A program made the position numbers and the translations under genes. A stretch of DNA of 64,000 nt from G016756615 sp050958605 (GTDB lineage: Bacteria > Pseudomonadota > Alphaproteobacteria > Rhizobiales > Rhizobiaceae). This document shows, one piece after another, positions 62,898 through 64,000 of the stretch (within the stretch, counting starts at the first letter, position 1; every line of letters begins with the position of its first letter). The notes under the pieces are model-generated. The model saw only the letters and a list, made by a program, of their open reading frames with translations. It made no database searches and was not told the DNA's origin. The stretch spans positions 62,001 to 126,000 of the forward strand of contig NZ_JBJHDO010000013.1 of assembly GCF_050958605.1 (NCBI RefSeq), given 5' to 3'.

Positions 62898-63509
62898 ATG
62901 GAACCGACCTCGCTTCTCATATTCGCGGCCGCGCTCTTCGTCGCGGCCGGCTCGCCAGGACCGTCGATTGCCGCGCTTGTCGCCCGTGTCATCGCCAAGG
63001 GGCATCGCGACGTGCTGCCGTTCCTGGCTGCGATGTGGATCGGGGAAGCGATCTGGCTGTCCCTGGCGGTCTTCGGTCTCGCTTTCGTGGCGCAGACCTT
63101 CCACCTCGCTTTCACGGTCCTGAAATGGGCTGGCGTCGTCTATCTCGCTTATCTCGCCTGGAAGATGTGGACTGCGCCGGTGGTCGTGTCGGAAGGCGAC
63201 ATGCCGAGCGACGACTCAGCCGTCAAGATGTTCCTGGCGGGCATGGCCGTGACCCTCGGCAATCCCAAGATCATGATGTTCTACATGGCGCTCCTGCCCA
63301 CCATCATCGATCTGGCCTCGGTCACCCTGCTCGGCTGGATGGAGCTGACGCTCACGTTGGCAATCGTTCTGATCGCGATCGATCTCGCCTGGGTCTTCGC
63401 CGCGGCGCAGGCGCGCCGGTTGTTGAAGAGCGCGCGCGCCATGCGCATCGCCAACCGCGTCAGCGCCACCACCATGGCTGGAGCGGCGGCGGCGATCGCG
63501 GCGCGCTGA
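62898..63509 (+). CDS. LysE family translocator, second copy
   Basis: A 203-residue membrane exporter with six hydrophobic segments. GSPGPSIAALVARVIAKG near the N-terminus and MAVTLGNPKIMMFY are the family motifs. It is not closely similar to the LysE protein at 43285-43926. ATG 62898 is used; a TTG at 62886 is an alternative. A GNAT acetyltransferase gene starts six bases after its stop. The exported substrate is unknown. Confidence 0.9.
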   Translation: MEPTSLLIFAAALFVAAGSPGPSIAALVARVIAKGHRDVLPFLAAMWIGEAIWLSLAVFGLAFVAQTFHLAFTVLKWAGVVYLAYLAWKMWTAPVVVSEGDMPSDDSAVKMFLAGMAVTLGNPKIMMFYMALLPTIIDLASVTLLGWMELTLTLAIVLIAIDLAWVFAAAQARRLLKSARAMRIANRVSATTMAGAAAAIAAR

Positions 63510-63515
63510 CGTCCC

Positions 63516-64000
63516 ATGCAGAAAGCCCGATCGATGATATTAAGGCCGGCGACCACGACCGATCTCGATGCGGTCACCGACATATATGCCCATGCGGTGC
63601 GCCATGGCACGGCGAGCTACGAGCTCGAAGCTCCGTCCCGGGCCGAAATAGGTGAGCGTTTCGCCGCTCTTCAGGACGGCTCTTACCCCTATATCGTCGC
63701 GGAGGAAGCCAGGTGCGTGGTCGGCTTCGCCTATGCCGGTCCGTTCCGGGCGCGGCCTGCCTATCGCTTCATCGTCGAGGATTCCATCTACATCGCTCCT
63801 CACCATCAGGGGCGCGGCGTAGGACGACTGTTGCTACAGGGGCTCATAAACGCCTGCGAGGCGCTGGGCTTCCGGCAGATCGTCGCGGTGATCGGCGACG
63901 GCTCGCCGCAAAGCACCTCCGTACGCCTTCATGAAGCGATGGGCTTTCGCCTTTGTGGCACGATGGAAGGAACGGGCTACAAGCATGGGCGCTGGCTCGA
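63516..64000 (+). CDS. GNAT N-acetyltransferase, phosphinothricin/methionine-sulfone type (partial)
   Basis: The C-terminus is cut by the window edge; 161 residues are visible and a normal member has about 165-180. After MILRPATTTDLDAVTDIY the acetyl-CoA site is seen as APHHQGRGVGRLLLQGL, followed by SVRLHEAMGFRLCGTMEGTG, a pattern of the pat/bar/MddA group that acetylates phosphinothricin or methionine sulfoximine analogues. Start ATG 63516 or 63534; both give the domain. It is probably cotranscribed with the LysE gene six bases before it. Confidence 0.87.
   Translation, partial: MQKARSMILRPATTTDLDAVTDIYAHAVRHGTASYELEAPSRAEIGERFAALQDGSYPYIVAEEARCVVGFAYAGPFRARPAYRFIVEDSIYIAPHHQGRGVGRLLLQGLINACEALGFRQIVAVIGDGSPQSTSVRLHEAMGFRLCGTMEGTGYKHGRWL

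Overview
The window is a high-G+C chromosomal segment of an alphaproteobacterium, most likely order Rhizobiales (Hyphomicrobiales) near Mesorhizobium, Aminobacter or Nitratireductor. The lineage is inferred from gene families typical of that group: a DUF1013/TrcR cell-cycle regulator, paired YdcH/DUF465 genes beside purEK, DUF1192 and DUF1674 proteins, an IalB-family exported protein, bacterial SH3/DUF1236 proteins, a 1.6-kb-residue-class NAD-glutamate dehydrogenase, and many RIME-like palindromic intergenic elements. It reads as core chromosome. I saw no rRNA or tRNA gene, transposase, phage gene, CRISPR array or replication origin.

Layout. 1-3.2 kb: the truncated end of a Na+/H+ antiporter, a Tat-exported DsbA-like protein, a lipoprotein L,D-transpeptidase and an HdeD-like membrane protein. 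3.5-8.7 kb (minus): a complete branched-chain 2-oxoacid dehydrogenase operon, E1alpha-E1beta-E2-E3. 9.1-12.7 kb (plus): a three-gene sugar ABC transporter of the myo-inositol type. 12.9-15.2 kb: purE-purK and two divergent YdcH genes. 15.3-23.9 kb: MFS exporter, quinone oxidoreductase, trcR, then htpX-rsmB-heparinase on minus and a DUF1674 gene. 24-32.3 kb: UMF1 transporter, NAD-glutamate dehydrogenase, BI-1 protein and a thioesterase. 32.5-38.1 kb: MFS transporter and the tesA / ybbA-ybbP cluster. 38.3-47.9 kb: thpR, protein phosphatase, DUF1232, ialB-like, HAD hydrolase, rlmN, LysE exporter, GT39 glycosyltransferase and argG. 48-52 kb: an envelope-associated cluster of SH3-domain proteins and a lytic transglycosylase around an AT-rich pocket. 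52-64 kb: typA, a coupled acs-xdhC-DUF488 unit, a lone cytochrome oxidase subunit I with a TimA-like partner, a LysR-metB-PAS unit, a second LysE exporter and a truncated GNAT acetyltransferase.

How the genes work together. Most blocks are ordinary metabolism: valine/leucine/isoleucine catabolism (bkd), inositol or sugar uptake, purine, arginine and methionine synthesis, glutamate catabolism and acetate activation. Others serve ribosome and tRNA/rRNA modification or envelope maintenance.

The least explained signals are three. First, a set of composite palindromic intergenic elements has two different outer-arm types (A and B) sharing one core sequence; copies sit between convergent genes or inside operons and none lies in a divergent promoter region. 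Second, acs-xdhC-DUF488 is translationally coupled with no molybdoenzyme in view, next to an isolated ctaD-TimA pair. Third, the SH3-domain cluster surrounds an AT-rich non-coding pocket. I found no clear evidence of a wholly new multi-gene defence or mobile system.
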